Positions 18,962-29,302 of a stretch of 64,000 bases of DNA are shown here, in pieces (the stretch's first letter is position 1; every line of letters begins with the position of its first letter). A model generated the notes under the pieces. That model worked only from the letters and a program-made list of their open reading frames with translations. It was not told the origin of the DNA and searched no databases. Position numbers and translations under genes: made by a program. Source of the DNA: Polyangiaceae bacterium (GTDB taxonomy: Bacteria; Myxococcota_A; Polyangia; Polyangiales; Polyangiaceae); contig JADJRH010000001.1 of assembly GCA_016712345.1 (NCBI GenBank), forward strand, positions 1 to 64,000, given 5' to 3'.

Positions 18962-20127
18962 ACACAGAATTTTCTGGGTAGAAACGCTCATCTTTTTTCC
19001 CAGAAAGGCAGTGTCAGTCCTTGGGGTGAAAAAGCGTTGTTGAGTCTATTTTTGAAGGCACATTTGATCATGCTCACCCGGCACCTTACCCTCTGGTCAG
19101 GATCCTGAATTTGACGATGAGCGTGCCCGCGACAGAGATGTTCTACCCTCGGAAATAACAGATCGCGTGGGGCGGTAAAGTTGACTGGTTGACTGGTTGA
19201 CTGGTTGACTGGTTGACTGGTTGACTGGTTGACTGGTTGACTGGTTGACTGGTTGACTGGTTGACTGGTCGAGTGGAGGGCCCAATTTCAATGGAGGCGC
19301 AGTCCGTCACCGGGTTTGGTCGCTTCGCTCCGGCAGCGGTATTGTTGAGTCGAGACGGTTGCTCCACGAGTCGCGCTTCGCTTCTTTTCGAAAAGGTAGA
19401 ATGTACCCACGTGTACACAATAATTCGGACGGCCTTCACATGGGTACACTTGTCGCGCTTCGCTTGTTTTTGTCGGCATCGGCGTGCAGTCGCCAACACG
19501 TCGGCATGGGTAGCTGCGGTGCGTGTACACATATCGCGCTTCGCTGAGTGTCAGGTGCGGTGATGTTTTTTCCGCAAGCCGTGCGGTTTTTCGAAGCGCT
19601 TGATTCGCACCTTCGGATAAACCACCTTGTATTTCGGTTCCTCACGGCGAGGCGTCGTGGCTTTCGATACTTCGCGTTCGCGCTCGAAGGGCCAAGCCGC
19701 GCGTAGGCCGCGGCTCGGCCTTCCGGTTTCTTTTCGAATCGCGGGCGGCAGGATGTGAATCGGGTATTTCGTTAGGTTTCGCGTTATGCCTGCACACACG
19801 CAGCGCATCACCCGCGCGGCTACAGATTGTACTTGACGGTCATGTCGATACGCGTAGTCTACGGCGTGTACGCAGCGGTTGGTGGGTTTATGGCGCGAAA
19901 CTTGACCAGTGTACACATTCGGCGATCCTCATTTGGACGCCCTTGTGTACATTTATCGGACGCGCATTTCCCCTTCAAAACAAGCCGTGCGATGGTGCAA
20001 ATTCGAGAGAGATCTACCCAGCGTACGGTGCCCAACCAGGGGTTGGTTCTGACAAACCCCGACGCTGCGCAGAGCGTCGCTGACGCGCCCCTCTGCTTGC
20101 TTTCGGGGCTTGCAGCACAACCCCACG
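18956..20127 (+). other. Non-coding cassette A6
   Basis: Family A with the longest TTGACTGG array. Promoter TTGACG 19833-19838, TAGTCT 19855-19860. Confidence 0.75.
19180..19270 (+). repeat. TTGACTGG tandem repeat in A6
   Basis: About 11 perfect 8-bp units, the longest in the window. Confidence 0.9.
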
Positions 20128-20133
20128 TTAGGT
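20030..20133 (+). other. attC_17 recombination site
   Basis: GCCCAAC (20030-20036) and GTTAGGT (20127-20133), 104 bp, family-A type. Confidence 0.88.
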
Positions 20134-21303
20134 ACACAGAAATTGGTGGGTAGACTCGCCTGGATTTTCTCGGTGGGTGACGTAGGGTATTTCGCAGGCA
20201 AAGGCGCTTTTCTAAGGGTCGTGCAAACTTGACCTTTCTCACCGGCGGCTGGGTTGAAAGGCGAAACGGATCGGTCCAAACGTTCTCCCCCGCAACACGC
20301 ATCTGGTTCATCCGGTGGGGCATATTTATAAGCCGTCATCTATTTGTGATCGGACCATGTGGAAGTGAGTTGATTGGAGTCGACCCCCATTCCGTTTCGA
20401 TGCGACACATTCGGGGCGGCATGACTCAATTGAAAACCGCCTTGTGTTGGATGGCGCTTCATTTCGTTCCGAAAAGTTCATGTGTACCCACGTGTGCACA
20501 GTCGAAATTGGGTAGGTTTTCATGGGTACACTTGTCGCGCTTCGCTTGTTTTCGAAGCCATCATGAATATCGCTAACACGACGGCATCGGTAGCCGCAGT
20601 GCGTGTACACTTTGTCGCGCTTCGCTTGAGGTCAGGTGCGCTGGTATGTTTCTTTTCAAGCTAAGTGGGCCTCGAAACGCATTCAGTTGCACCTTCGGAT
20701 GAGCAAACTTGTATTTCGGGTCGGCCCCGGGAGGCATCGCGTCAGTCGGCTCTCCGTGTACACATTCGACGCGACAGGTCACGCGTTTTTGTGGCGCATG
20801 GGTAGATCGCCGAAACTTTCAGGTGTAAGCGTTTCCCATCCGCCTTCGGCGAAAGGCGCCATGAAATTCGCACCATGCCCTCACCGTCTCGCTGTCACTC
20901 GGAGCGCTCCTATGGTATCACGGGCCAGACCGCGTGGTCGCGGTTTGGCCTTCGCCGTCGTGGGGCAGCATTGCCTGCGTTGGGCATCGACCTTGGCTGT
21001 CCTCGTGGCGCACGCGAAAGCGTTGACATGCCGGTTGATACAGGTAGTATTCGTTTTGCGCGGAGGTTTTCGTGGGTTTGACAGCGCGAAATCGATTTTG
21101 CGTACACATCAGACCAGCGCTCTTGGGCCTGCGTCGTGTACACAATTGGGAAACGCTTATTCCCAACCAAACGCGAGCGGCGCAATTCCAATTTCGAAAG
21201 CGCTCTACTGGGGGTCAGGTACCTAACTCGGCAATGCTGCTGACGGGCACCATCGCGGCGTGCGCAAGCGCACTTGCTCAAGTGCCCGCAGCAGATTGCC
21301 ACG
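20128..21303 (+). other. Non-coding cassette C3
   Basis: Family C; begins TTAGGTACACAGAAATTGGT, so its start resembles family B while the body is C. Promoter TTGACA 21023-21028, TAGTAT 21045-21050. Confidence 0.74.
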
Positions 21304-21309
21304 TTAGGT
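21221..21309 (+). other. attC_18 recombination site
   Basis: ACCTAAC (21221-21227) and GTTAGGT (21303-21309), 89 bp, family-C type. Confidence 0.87.
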
Positions 21310-22440
21310 ACACAGAATTTTGTGGGTAGAATCGCTTGAATTTTGTCAGAAGGGCGACATGGCCAGTTGGTGCGCAGGGACTCTTTTGCTGGGGGTTTTG
21401 CGTATCCTGACCATTCTTCACCGGCAGTCGGGTTGAGGGTGGGTAAGTTCAAAAATTCTACTCCCGCGACGACCGGTAGTTCATCCGGTGGGGTATCTTC
21501 ATAATCCATTATCAATTCATGATCTAACCATGTCCGACCGTGGGTGGATTTGGAGTTGACGGATTTGGGTTCGATGCGACACATCCGTGGGCGGTATGAC
21601 TCATTTGAAAATCACTTTGCTTTGATAGGCGCTCATTTCGTCCGAAAAGTTTGTGTGTACCCACGTGGGCGCAGCCGGCCATGGGTAGGTTTTTATGGGT
21701 ACATTTGTCGCGCTTCGCTTCTTTTCAGGGCATTCGTGCAACAACGCAAACACGCCGGCACGCGTAGCCGCAGTGCGTGTACACAGATATCGCGCTTCGC
21801 TTGATATTCGGTGCCGCATTGTTCTTTTTGAGTCGGAGCGTTGCTCAAAACGCTTCATTTGCCCCTTCGGATGAGCTTACTTGTACTTCGGGTTCGCCCC
21901 TGAGAGGCCTCGTGTCCGTCGACACTCCGTGTTGTAAGCGCGTGGGTAGATCACCGAAACTGCTCGCTTGTAGGCGTTTCCTGTTTCGCGCAGGTTGGTT
22001 TTCATCTCGCCAACATTTCGGCACCTTCGTGCATTTTTCGTGGCCAGAGCTGCCGGTCGGCGTCGCGGTTTGGTACGTCCGATCTTGGACCAGGTTGCTT
22101 GAGGTGGGCGTCAATTTTGGTGGCACTGGTGGCATGCTCGAAAGCGTTGACAGGCCGGTTGAGACAGGTAGTATTCGTTTCGCGCGGAGGTTTTTGGTGG
22201 GCTTGTCGAGGCGAAATCTGATTTGTGTACACACCGAATCGGCGTTCGTCGGTTTGCCTCGTGTACACAATTGGGCATCGGCTACTCCCTTCAAAACGCG
22301 GCGTGCGGCGTTACAAATTCGAAAACACTCTGTTGGGAGTCAGGTACCTAACTCGGCAATGCTGCTGGCAAACCCCAACGCTGCGCAGAGCGTCCTTCGG
22401 CCGCTCTGCTTGCTTTTGGGGCTTGCAGCAGATTGCCACG
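21304..22440 (+). other. Non-coding cassette B3
   Basis: Family B mosaic: the first 600 bp follow B1, about 21930-22110 follow B2, and the end follows B5. Promoter TTGACA 22147-22152, TAGTAT 22169-22174. Confidence 0.75.
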
Positions 22441-22446
22441 TTAGGT
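22346..22446 (+). other. attC_19 recombination site
   Basis: ACCTAAC (22346-22352) and GTTAGGT (22440-22446), 101 bp, family-B type. Confidence 0.88.
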
Positions 22447-23616
22447 ACACAGAATTTTGTGGGTAGAATCGCTTGAATTTGTCGGAAAGCGCACGTGGGT
22501 AGTTGGTGCGCGGAGGCTCTTTTGCGAGGCATTTTGCATATCCTGATGTTCTTCACCGGCGGTCGGGTTGAGCGTGGGTAAGTTCAAAAATTATACTCCC
22601 ACAACGACCGGTAGTTCATCCGGTGGGGTATCTTCATAATCCATTATCAATTCATGATCTAACCATGTCCGACCGTGGGTAGATTTGGAGTTGACGGATT
22701 TGGGTTCGATGCGACACATCCGTAGCCGGTATGACTCCATTGAAACCGCCTTTCGTTGGTTGGTGCTTCATTTCCTCGCGAGAGGTTCGTGTGTACCCAC
22801 GCGTGCGTGGTCGACCATGGGTAGGTTTTCATGGGTACACTTGTCGCGCTTCGCTTTTTTTTGCGGCGTTCGTGTAACAACGCAAACACGCCGGCATGCG
22901 TGGCCGCAGTGCGTATACGCAATATCGCGCTTCGCTTGATATTTGGTGCGGCGTTGTCTTTTTGTGGAGCCACAGCGCTGCTCAAAACGCTTCACTTGCG
23001 CCTTCGGATGAGCCTACTTGTATTTCGGATTCGGCCCTGAGAGGCCTCGTGTCCGTCGGCACTTTGTGTACACATTTGAAAGGAAGGCCGCGCAGTTGGG
23101 AGAGCATGGGTAGATCGACGAAACGGCCTGATAGTCAGCGTTTCCTATACGCCTTCGGCGAAATGCCAGATTGTATTTCGCAGAGGCTGCTGCCATCTCG
23201 CCAACATTCGGCGCTCTCCGATTTGTCCCAAGGCGTGATCGCCGTTTGGCCTTCGCGATCGTGTGCCGCGTTGCCGGCGATGAGCGTCGACTTGGCCTGT
23301 CTTGGCGACGTGCGGGAAAGCGTTGACAGGCCGGTTGAGACAGGTAGTATTCGTTTCGCGCGGAGGTCTTCGGTGGGTTTGGCGACGCGAAATCTGAGTT
23401 GTGTACACACTGAATCGGCATTCGTGGATTTGCCTCGTGTACACAATCGGGAATCGGCTCCTCCCTTCAAAACGAGGCGGGCGGCGTTACAAATTCGAAA
23501 ACACTCTGCTGGGAGTCAGGTACCTAACTCGGCAATGCTGCTGGCAATCCCCAGCGCTGCGCAGAGCGTCCTTCGGCCGCTCTGCTTGCTTTTGGGGCTT
23601 GCAGCAGATTGCCACG
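22441..23616 (+). other. Non-coding cassette B4
   Basis: Family B. Promoter TTGACA 23323-23328, TAGTAT 23345-23350. A 248-codon frame (22896-23642) is open here but is not a gene: it runs through the attC and lacks any domain. The GC hairpin is replaced by AAGGCG..CGCCGTT. Confidence 0.74.
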
Positions 23617-23622
23617 TTGGGC
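23522..23622 (+). other. attC_20 recombination site
   Basis: ACCTAAC (23522-23528) and GTTGGGC (23616-23622), 101 bp, family-B type. Confidence 0.88.
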
Positions 23623-24746
23623 ACACAGAATTTTCTGGGTAGAGGCGCTCATCTTTTTTCCCAGAAGGCAGTGTCAGTCCTTAGGGTGAGGAAGCGTTGT
23701 TGAGTCTATTTTTGAAGGCACACTTGATCACTCTTACCCGGCACCTTACCTCTGGTCAGGATCCTGAATTTGACGATGAGCGCGTCTGCGAGAGAGATGT
23801 TTCTACCCTCGGAAATAACATATCGCGTGGGGCGGTAAAGTTGACTGGTTGAGTGGTTGACTGGTTGACTGGTTGACTGGTTGACTGTTGAGTGGAGGGT
23901 CCAATTTCAATGGAGGCGCTGTCGGTCACCGGGTTCGGTCGCTTCGCTCCGGCAGCGGTATTGTTGAGTCGAGACGGTTGCCCCACGAGTCGCGCTTCGC
24001 TTCTTTTCGAAAAGGTAGAATGTACCCACGTGTACACAATAATTCGGACGGCCTTCACATGGGTACACTTGTCGCGCTTCGCTTGTTTTTGTCGGCATCG
24101 GCGTGCAGTCGCCAACACGTCGGCATCGGTAGCTTCGGTGCGTGTACACATATCGCGCTTCGCTGAGTATCAGGTGCCGTAATGTTTCTTGTGCAAGCAG
24201 CACGGTTCGTCGAAACGCTTGATTTGCACCTTCGGATAAACCGCCTTGTATTTCGGTTCCTCACGGCGAGACGTTTTTGCTTTCGATACTTCGCGTTCGC
24301 GCTCGAAGGGCCAAGCCGCGCGTAGGCCGCGGCTCGGCCTTCCAGCTTTCTTTTTCGACTCGTCGGCGGTCGCATGTACGCCGGGTATTTCGTGAGGTTG
24401 GCCTTATCCCTGCACCCCCGAGGGCATCACCCTCGCGGCCACAGATTGTACTTGACGGTCATTTTGATACGCGTAGTCTACGATGCGTACGCAGCGGTTG
24501 GTGGGTTTATGGCGCGAAACTTGACCAGTGTACACATTCGGCGATCCTCATTCGGACGGCCTTGCGTACATTTATCGGACGCGCATTTCCCCTTCAAAAC
24601 AAGGCGTGCGGCGTTGCAAATTCGAGAACACTCTACCCAGCGTACGGTGCCCAACCAGGGGTTGGTTCTGACAAACCCCGACGCTGCGCAGAGCGTCGCT
24701 GACGCGCCCCTCTGCTTGCTTTCGGGGCTTGCAGCACAACCCCACG
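23617..24746 (+). other. Non-coding cassette A7
   Basis: Family A. Promoter TTGACG 24452-24457, TAGTCT 24474-24479, 290 bp before the EcsC-like gene. Confidence 0.75.
23840..23888 (+). repeat. TTGACTGG tandem repeat in A7
   Basis: About six units, one of them TTGAGTGG. Confidence 0.85.
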
Positions 24747-24752
24747 TTCGGC
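24649..24752 (+). other. attC_21 recombination site
   Basis: GCCCAAC (24649-24655) and GTTCGGC (24746-24752), 104 bp, family-A type. Confidence 0.84.
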
Positions 24753-24768
24753 GAACCATGAGGAGCTC

Positions 24769-25455
24769 ATGACAGCAGAAAATGACGAAACGGGGAGCCG
24801 CCTCTTGAAGGCGGTCGAGGCCATCGCGATCAAGCCCAGCAACGCCCGAGCGATGGTGGAGAAGTACCTTGAGCAGAGTCGAAGCGACAATCCGGACGCG
24901 TCGAAACAAGCCCACCAAGAGGCCGTCGCGAAGATGGTCGTCAAACGCTACTGTCGGCTTGCGGCGACGAGCGGAGGAGCCACCGCGCTTGCTGGCGTTG
25001 TTCCTGGCCTCGGCACGGCCGTGACAATGCTCGGCGGCGGGCTTGCCGATGCGGCTGTTTGCATGAAGCTGCAGGTCGACATGTGCATGTGCTTGGCGGC
25101 CACGTTCGGCTGGGATCTCGACAGAGAGGACGCGCGTCACCTTTGCTTCTTGATCGCCGCAGGGGGCGCCCTTGAGAAGGCTGGAGTTGAAGCTACCACT
25201 CGTGTAGCCTCGAAGGCCGGGGTGAATATGCTGCGTCAGTACCTGAAGGGTGCCACACTCCAAGCAATCAAAGAGCTGTTCAAGAAGCTCGGCATCGTTT
25301 TCACTCGCAAGGCTCTGGAGAAGGCGCTCCCATTTGGCATCGGAGTGGTCATTGGTTCGGGCGCGAATTACGCGCTGACGAAGTATGTCGGGGCCGAGGC
25401 GATCGCCTGGTTCGTGCTGGACCGCGATTCGCGGGAGGGGAGCACGGCGGCGTGA
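24769..25455 (+). CDS. EcsC-like family protein
   Basis: 228 residues. Residues about 60-140 carry the family pattern: a Gly/Ala-rich hydrophobic hairpin (ALAGVVPGLGTAVTMLGGGL), then ADAAVCMKLQVDMCMCLAATFGWDL and a helix with RHLCFLIAAGG. A second hydrophobic segment is near 190-205 (FGIGVVIGSGANYALTKY). EcsC-like proteins are membrane-associated and of unclear biochemical role. AGGAG is just before the ATG. The gene follows cassette A7 and is followed after 55 bp by a second gene in the same cassette. Confidence 0.65.
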   Translation: MTAENDETGSRLLKAVEAIAIKPSNARAMVEKYLEQSRSDNPDASKQAHQEAVAKMVVKRYCRLAATSGGATALAGVVPGLGTAVTMLGGGLADAAVCMKLQVDMCMCLAATFGWDLDREDARHLCFLIAAGGALEKAGVEATTRVASKAGVNMLRQYLKGATLQAIKELFKKLGIVFTRKALEKALPFGIGVVIGSGANYALTKYVGAEAIAWFVLDRDSREGSTAA

Positions 25456-25510
25456 CAGGTCCAGTACCAGCAGGTGCCTTGGAGAGGATGTCGCAAGAAC
25501 CGGAGGACCG

Positions 25511-25891
25511 ATGGAGACGCATCACGGCGTGCCGCTGCATCTGTGGAACCGCACGAAGGAGGAGATACGGGCCATTCTCGTCGGAGTGGCCCAGCGCAGG
25601 AGCCTGATCAGCTATTCCGATCTCGTCGCCAAAGTGCGCACGGTGTCCCTTGGTCCCGATTCGCACGCGCTTCATGAGATGCTCGGGGAGATATCTATCG
25701 AGGAAGACACTGGACATCGCGGTATGCTTTCCGTGCTTGTCGTTCACAAGACCGGAGACAAGCAACCTGGTCGTGGTTTCTTTCAGCTTGCCGAGCGCTT
25801 GAATCGAGACACGTCGGACGTGTTCGCTTGCTGGGTGAATGAAATGAATACAGTATATTCTTCGCATTCGAAGCGTTCGAGTTCTCGATGA
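25511..25891 (+). CDS. Small conserved-type protein with PGRGFFQLA motif
   Basis: 126 residues from ATG 25511, with GGAGG 5 bp upstream. The pattern EEIRAILVGVAQRRSLISYSDL, then EMLGEISIEE..GHRGMLSVLVVHK..DKQPGRGFFQLA, resembles a small family of uncharacterised bacterial proteins; I know no function for it. The C-terminus (SSHSKRSSSR) is basic. It shares a cassette with the EcsC-like gene; whether they act together is open. Confidence 0.6.
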   Translation: METHHGVPLHLWNRTKEEIRAILVGVAQRRSLISYSDLVAKVRTVSLGPDSHALHEMLGEISIEEDTGHRGMLSVLVVHKTGDKQPGRGFFQLAERLNRDTSDVFACWVNEMNTVYSSHSKRSSSR

Positions 25892-25907
25892 CAAGTCGGG
25901 CAGAGTC

Positions 25908-26005
25908 GCCGAACATGCTGTTGCAGCTGGCGGCCTGCTCGCTGCGTGCCCGGCGTTGCCGGGCACTTGCGTCGCGGACGGCCGCAGCTGAACAGCGCGT
26001 TGGGC
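25908..26005 (+). other. attC_22 recombination site
   Basis: GCCGAAC (25908-25914) and GTTGGGC (25999-26005), 98 bp, almost the same core as attC_11. Confidence 0.86.
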
Positions 26006-26125
26006 GGAAGATGAAGGCTCAGCACTCTCGCATCATGTCTCGCGCAGGTTCTGGCGTTTTCGCCATGCCGGTATCCTCACCAGTGTTCGACTCACCCCTT
26101 GGCACCGCGAACCAATGAGGCCTCT

Positions 26126-27931
26126 ATGATTGCGGAAGCAATATCAGCAGCCATCGGATTCGTAAAGGATGCAGCTTCGCGAATTGCGAGCCATTTTATC
26201 GATCGCGCGCTTGCGCGAAGATCTCGCGAAACAGAACAACGGACTACGGAGATCATAATCGTCGACAACCGCATGCAAGCTGCGGCAGTGGAGTACACCC
26301 GCGGCCGGACGACCCGTGACCTTGCACTCCGTGAGATTCGTGCGACCCTGGCCCGAAACCAAGAGATCGCGGCATTCGACGAGTACCACAGCCTGCTGGG
26401 ACAGTCACCAGATGGCGTTGACCTAATTGATCTTTCCAAGCGCGCCATCGAGTTACGGGAGCAGGCGTTGGATGTAGTCCGGCAGAAGCTCGAACACGCG
26501 CGTCACGTCACGGAGATGCAGCGCCAGCAGTTTGAGCGCTTTTTCGAGCTTAAGGGCAAAGAAGTAGAGATTCTCCGGCACGAATTGGACCAGCGCAACA
26601 AGCTTGGTCTTCTCCATCTGGACCTCCTCCGCGAGCGCGAAGCGAAGCAAATTCAGCTCAAGCTCGATGAGATCCAGGGACACTGGGACCGAGAAAACTG
26701 GTCCGGCATATTGAGTCGAACCGAGATGCAGCAAATTCTCGCGACGGGACAAAAGCGCCATCGTCTCCTCATGCTCGTCTCGCCGCCGGACATCAGCGAA
26801 GACTGCCCGGACGCATTTGTCCGCAACCTCCAAATGGACGTACGTGGCGCCTTGAAGCAATTTCTCGAGGAGCACTACCCCGCCACCGACGACTCGTGTT
26901 CTGTTGAATTCTACGGAAAGTTCTTCAAGGCATCCGTGTTTGATGTCGAGGTAAAGCAACTTGAATCGCTACTTGCTCCGGTGCCGACCGCAGTAATCTA
27001 TAGCGACATCACAGACGAACTCGTCCGACTACACATTCGGCTTTGGGGGATCGAACGCCCATTTTCGATCACGATCCCCTGGGACTGGGAACGCGTGAAG
27101 GATACGCTTGTCGCGGACCGAAAGATCTCTGAACGCGATGCGCTGAGAGCGATCCGACAGCTCATTGTCAAGATACATCAGTGGACCGCAGCCTTCCTAG
27201 CGGATATGTACTTTCTCACCATCAATCCGCACCACTCTCCTCGAATGTATCACGTCAGTGATGAACTCCCAGAGGAGCTTGTCGGCTCAAGTATTCAGAT
27301 TCTTCGACAAGTTCAAGCCGACGTCTCAGAGCGCTACGAATCCCAGCTCCGACAACTCGCGTTGGACACAGAAGCCAGTGCTGAGCGAATGCGCCGCCGC
27401 GAAGAGGAAGACCGCGCGTTAGGGCCCTACAAGGAACTGCGCGATCTTCTCGAATCTGGTCGTTGGCTGGACGCCGATAATCTCACGCGCGTTCTCATCT
27501 TGAAGGAGACGGAAAGGACGGCGGCCGGCTTCCTGGATCAGGCATCCGTCGAGAAGCTTTCACAAACGGCGCTTGAGACCATCGACAATCTCTGGAGAAA
27601 GTACAGCGCCGAACGCTTCGGCTTCTCTGCGCAACAGCGAGTATTTGCTGAGTGCGACAGAGATATGCACACTTTCTTAATACATGCGGGTTGGGCGCAG
27701 CCAATATCCCAGAATGACTATCGACCGACTCTTCGCTTCAGTCTTTCGGCGCCCGAGGCGCACCTGCCAGTAGGCATTTGGAATCTGCGGAAAGGGACTG
27801 CATTCCGCGACAATCATATGGCCATTACCCAACTGTTTCTGGACAAGCTGGAAAGTCGCCTGCCACGCGTTGAACTCCGAAGCTCCGCCCAACCAGAAAT
27901 TGCAGCTGACGGCGCTGTGCGCCGCAGCTGA
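26126..27931 (+). CDS. Coiled-coil protein with C-terminal GUN4 domain
   Basis: 601 residues from ATG 26126 (GAGG 6 bp upstream). Residues about 85-195 are strongly coiled-coil (REQALDVVRQKLEHARHVTE and following). About 205-400 form a mixed domain I do not recognise. About 433-570 match GUN4: YKELRDLLESGRWLDADNLT, then ETIDNLWRKYSAERFGFSAQ, FLIHAGW and SLSAPEAHLPVG. GUN4 binds tetrapyrroles in phototrophs; in other bacteria it is found attached to signalling or effector modules. No chelatase genes are nearby, so a sensor role is more likely than pigment synthesis. The last about 15 residues are encoded by attC_23. It is the largest ORF in the array. Confidence 0.75.
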   Translation: MIAEAISAAIGFVKDAASRIASHFIDRALARRSRETEQRTTEIIIVDNRMQAAAVEYTRGRTTRDLALREIRATLARNQEIAAFDEYHSLLGQSPDGVDLIDLSKRAIELREQALDVVRQKLEHARHVTEMQRQQFERFFELKGKEVEILRHELDQRNKLGLLHLDLLREREAKQIQLKLDEIQGHWDRENWSGILSRTEMQQILATGQKRHRLLMLVSPPDISEDCPDAFVRNLQMDVRGALKQFLEEHYPATDDSCSVEFYGKFFKASVFDVEVKQLESLLAPVPTAVIYSDITDELVRLHIRLWGIERPFSITIPWDWERVKDTLVADRKISERDALRAIRQLIVKIHQWTAAFLADMYFLTINPHHSPRMYHVSDELPEELVGSSIQILRQVQADVSERYESQLRQLALDTEASAERMRRREEEDRALGPYKELRDLLESGRWLDADNLTRVLILKETERTAAGFLDQASVEKLSQTALETIDNLWRKYSAERFGFSAQQRVFAECDRDMHTFLIHAGWAQPISQNDYRPTLRFSLSAPEAHLPVGIWNLRKGTAFRDNHMAITQLFLDKLESRLPRVELRSSAQPEIAADGAVRRS

Positions 27932-27945
27932 ATTTCACGTTGGAC
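27887..27945 (+). other. attC_23 recombination site (59 bp)
   Basis: GCCCAAC (27887-27893) and GTTGGAC (27939-27945), 59 bp. It overlaps the 3' end of the GUN4 gene. Confidence 0.86.
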
Positions 27946-29296
27946 CTACAAAATAGCGCCTTTCCAAATGGTATAACCCATTGACATTTGATGCGGACCC
28001 AGCAAGTCAATTGCACACAAATGTATACTCGACTTGACTATCAAGTCGGTTTGTACAATGCGTTTGCGGGTTGAGAAAAGCGAGCGCAGGCGGGGCGAAA
28101 ATGGAAGGTCAGGTTTGGGATGGCTTCAGGTCCATCTTTGGTGCACGGCTCGCCCGGTCGCGTTGGAGCGCGGCTTTGATGTCGTCGCGTGCTCGTCGAA
28201 TCCGATCGTAAGTCGAGGCCGGACTGATATTTTCACTCTCGGCAATGTCTTCGATCGGTACGGCCAAAATGGTGAATGCATAAAAAGCGCGCCAATATCT
28301 CGGCTTCGTGGCCTGACTCAACCAGTCGAGTCGATCGGTCAACTTCTGTTCTTCTTCTTTCTCAATCATCAAATCGAGTGGAGTTGTACTCCTCGCAGTC
28401 GAATGGGGAGATTCCTGACAATCGAGCAGATCCCACAATTCACCGAGTGTTTCTTGCTCGCCAAGGGCTTTGAGCACCGACCGGTTTCGCGCCACTCGGC
28501 GCGCCACTACCGCGACAAATCCGTACGCGGTTGAGTTGATGGGAGGTTGACTGCTGTGTCCGCGGCTTCTCGCAACGCGAATTAACTCCGCCAAGATCTC
28601 TTGAATCAGGTCAGGAATGTGACGGGGAGTTACACGGTGGCGGCGCAAAATCCTTTCGATCACCGGGCGAAGTGAATTCAGGTCGCGGGCTTGTGGTTCG
28701 GGTAAGTAGAGCGATGGGTGGTGGTTGCCGCGGCGGCCCGGCGCGCTCTTCACCCACTTGTCCGGTGCATTTGGCGGCCACTTGATTTCATCGGTTTTTT
28801 CAGGCTCAACAGCATTCGCGGCTCCGAAAATTCGAGCTGCGGACAAATCACGACTATTCTTTTCCATGGGCTTGCTCTCCGTTGGTGCGGGGCGCAGGTC
28901 AAGGGGCCGTTCGGTGGTTCCAAGCACCGGCCGGCTCCGTTTTATTTTGTACAAACTCGTTGACACAACGCCGCGGTTGTGTACACCGCCTTTCTGACCT
29001 GACAGTCGAGTGGAATGTCAGAGCGTCAGTATCCATCGGGGCCATTCGGGGCGGCGCGCAAAATGGACGCGAATCGAAAAATTAGACTGCAACGCGACTC
29101 AACTGTGCGGAATGGAACGTAACTTTTTTTCTCAGTTGACTACAGATTCAGATTCGGAATACGATGCTCCAAAACATGGGTCGTAGCAATCCCCAGAGGT
29201 CCAACCAGGGGTTGGTTCTGACAAGCCCCGACGCTGCGCAGAGCGTCGCTGACGCGCCCCTCTGCTTGCTCTCGGGGCTTGCAGCACAACCCCACG
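27940..29296. other. Sigma-factor cassette, copy 3
   Basis: Starts with the same TTGGACCTACAAAATAGCG as copy 1; tandem with copy 4. Confidence 0.86.
28109..28867 (-). CDS. ECF-like sigma factor, copy 3
   Basis: 252 residues, start at 28867. Nearly identical to copy 1; differences are few (for example HHPSLYLPEPQ and SPHSTARSTTPLDLMIEKEE). The ACACAAC/GTTGTGT element lies upstream around 28962-28984. Confidence 0.85.
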   Translation of the reverse strand: MEKNSRDLSAARIFGAANAVEPEKTDEIKWPPNAPDKWVKSAPGRRGNHHPSLYLPEPQARDLNSLRPVIERILRRHRVTPRHIPDLIQEILAELIRVARSRGHSSQPPINSTAYGFVAVVARRVARNRSVLKALGEQETLGELWDLLDCQESPHSTARSTTPLDLMIEKEEEQKLTDRLDWLSQATKPRYWRAFYAFTILAVPIEDIAESENISPASTYDRIRRARDDIKAALQRDRASRAPKMDLKPSQT

Positions 29297-29302
29297 TTGG
29301 AC
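29199..29302 (+). other. attC_24 recombination site
   Basis: GTCCAAC (29199-29205) and GTTGGAC (29296-29302), 104 bp; the two boxes are perfectly complementary. Confidence 0.88.

Noticed and set aside
19180..19270. CRISPR-like array
   Set aside because: The 8-bp unit is strictly tandem with no spacers.
19143..19532. Minus-strand frames with repeated QPVNQSTS residues in family A cassettes
   Set aside because: They are translations of the TTGACTGG tandem repeat; repeat number changes freely between copies.
22896..23642. 248-codon open frame in cassette B4, and similar 200-250-codon frames in other A/B cassettes (4308-4982, 17145-17801, 21777-22466, 33997-34707, 35140-35880)
   Set aside because: They run through the attC, have no domain, and the corresponding frame is shifted or stopped in sister cassettes; repeated motifs occur in different frames.
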